20,185 bases of DNA from a virus: IMG/VR virus record IMGVR_UViG_3300033144_005065, positions 1 through 20,185 of that record; one strand, given 5' to 3'. Made by a program: the position numbers and the translations under genes. Positions 20,174-20,185 of this stretch are shown here, piece after piece (the stretch's first letter is position 1; each line of letters starts with the position of its first letter). Under the pieces are notes generated by a model. That model searched no databases. It was given only the letters and a program-made list of their open reading frames with translations, and was not told where the DNA came from.

Positions 20174-20185
20174 ACTTTCGATATT

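Noticed and set aside
1-20185. tRNA genes, rRNA, transposases, an integrase or attachment sites
   Set aside because: None could be recognised on either strand; a lytic virus and a provirus interior therefore cannot be distinguished here.

Overview
The window looks like part of the genome of a tailed virus (class Caudoviricetes, siphovirus-like tail) or a provirus of an anaerobic archaeon, most plausibly a methanogen-type euryarchaeon. The archaeal reading rests on many TATA boxes about 20-30 bases upstream of start codons (apparently leaderless transcripts) combined with GGAGG-type ribosome binding sites inside operons, an oligo-T terminator and a radical SAM enzyme. No integrase, terminase, portal or major capsid gene is visible. 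Those head genes probably lie to the right of the window, upstream in the main (minus) direction of transcription. The host assignment is inference.

Layout, following minus-strand transcription from right to left: an Ala-rich protein built of about 15 twenty-residue repeats (18959-20173), a structural protein (18396-18911), a free-standing HNH homing endonuclease (17454-18371), an Ig-like virion protein (17176-17454), a small membrane protein (16864-17136), a gene-poor region with hairpins (16557-16863), a small ORF coupled to a primase/helicase-type ATPase (14542-16556), and three neck genes (13071-14394: connector-like, gp10/virion morphogenesis, tail terminator-like). After a 3.7 kb interruption come the tail genes: major tail tube protein, gpG/gpGT frameshift pair, tape measure protein, a radical SAM/SPASM enzyme, a tail hub protein, a small protein, and two fibre/baseplate proteins ending at 688. 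Two small plus-strand genes, one a lipoprotein, converge on that end (120-670).

The interruption between the tail terminator-like gene and the tail tube gene (9411-13032) is an accessory island. Its right half is a tightly overlapping minus-strand operon of very small genes: an RHH-like protein, membrane proteins, a TM2 protein and Cys-rich proteins. It has its own leaderless promoter and an operator-like palindrome. Its left half is a divergent plus-strand operon that starts with a second RHH-like protein behind a helically phased array of GTAT boxes and ends with a Mu gpF/SPP1 gp7-like protein. A 103-bp perfect direct repeat lies in the island.

Main points of interest: (i) a radical SAM/SPASM peptide-modifying enzyme overlaps the end of the tape measure gene, whose C-terminal part carries duplicated CSKGCDHRGG motifs, suggesting a virus-encoded modification of a tail protein; (ii) the tail tube gene is broken by a 23-bp tandem duplication and the tape measure gene has ACG where ATG is expected, so either this copy is decaying, or expression is unusual, or the assembly has errors; (iii) the accessory operon has the architecture of anti-CRISPR/moron loci; (iv) a 33-bp inverted repeat lies inside the helicase linker.
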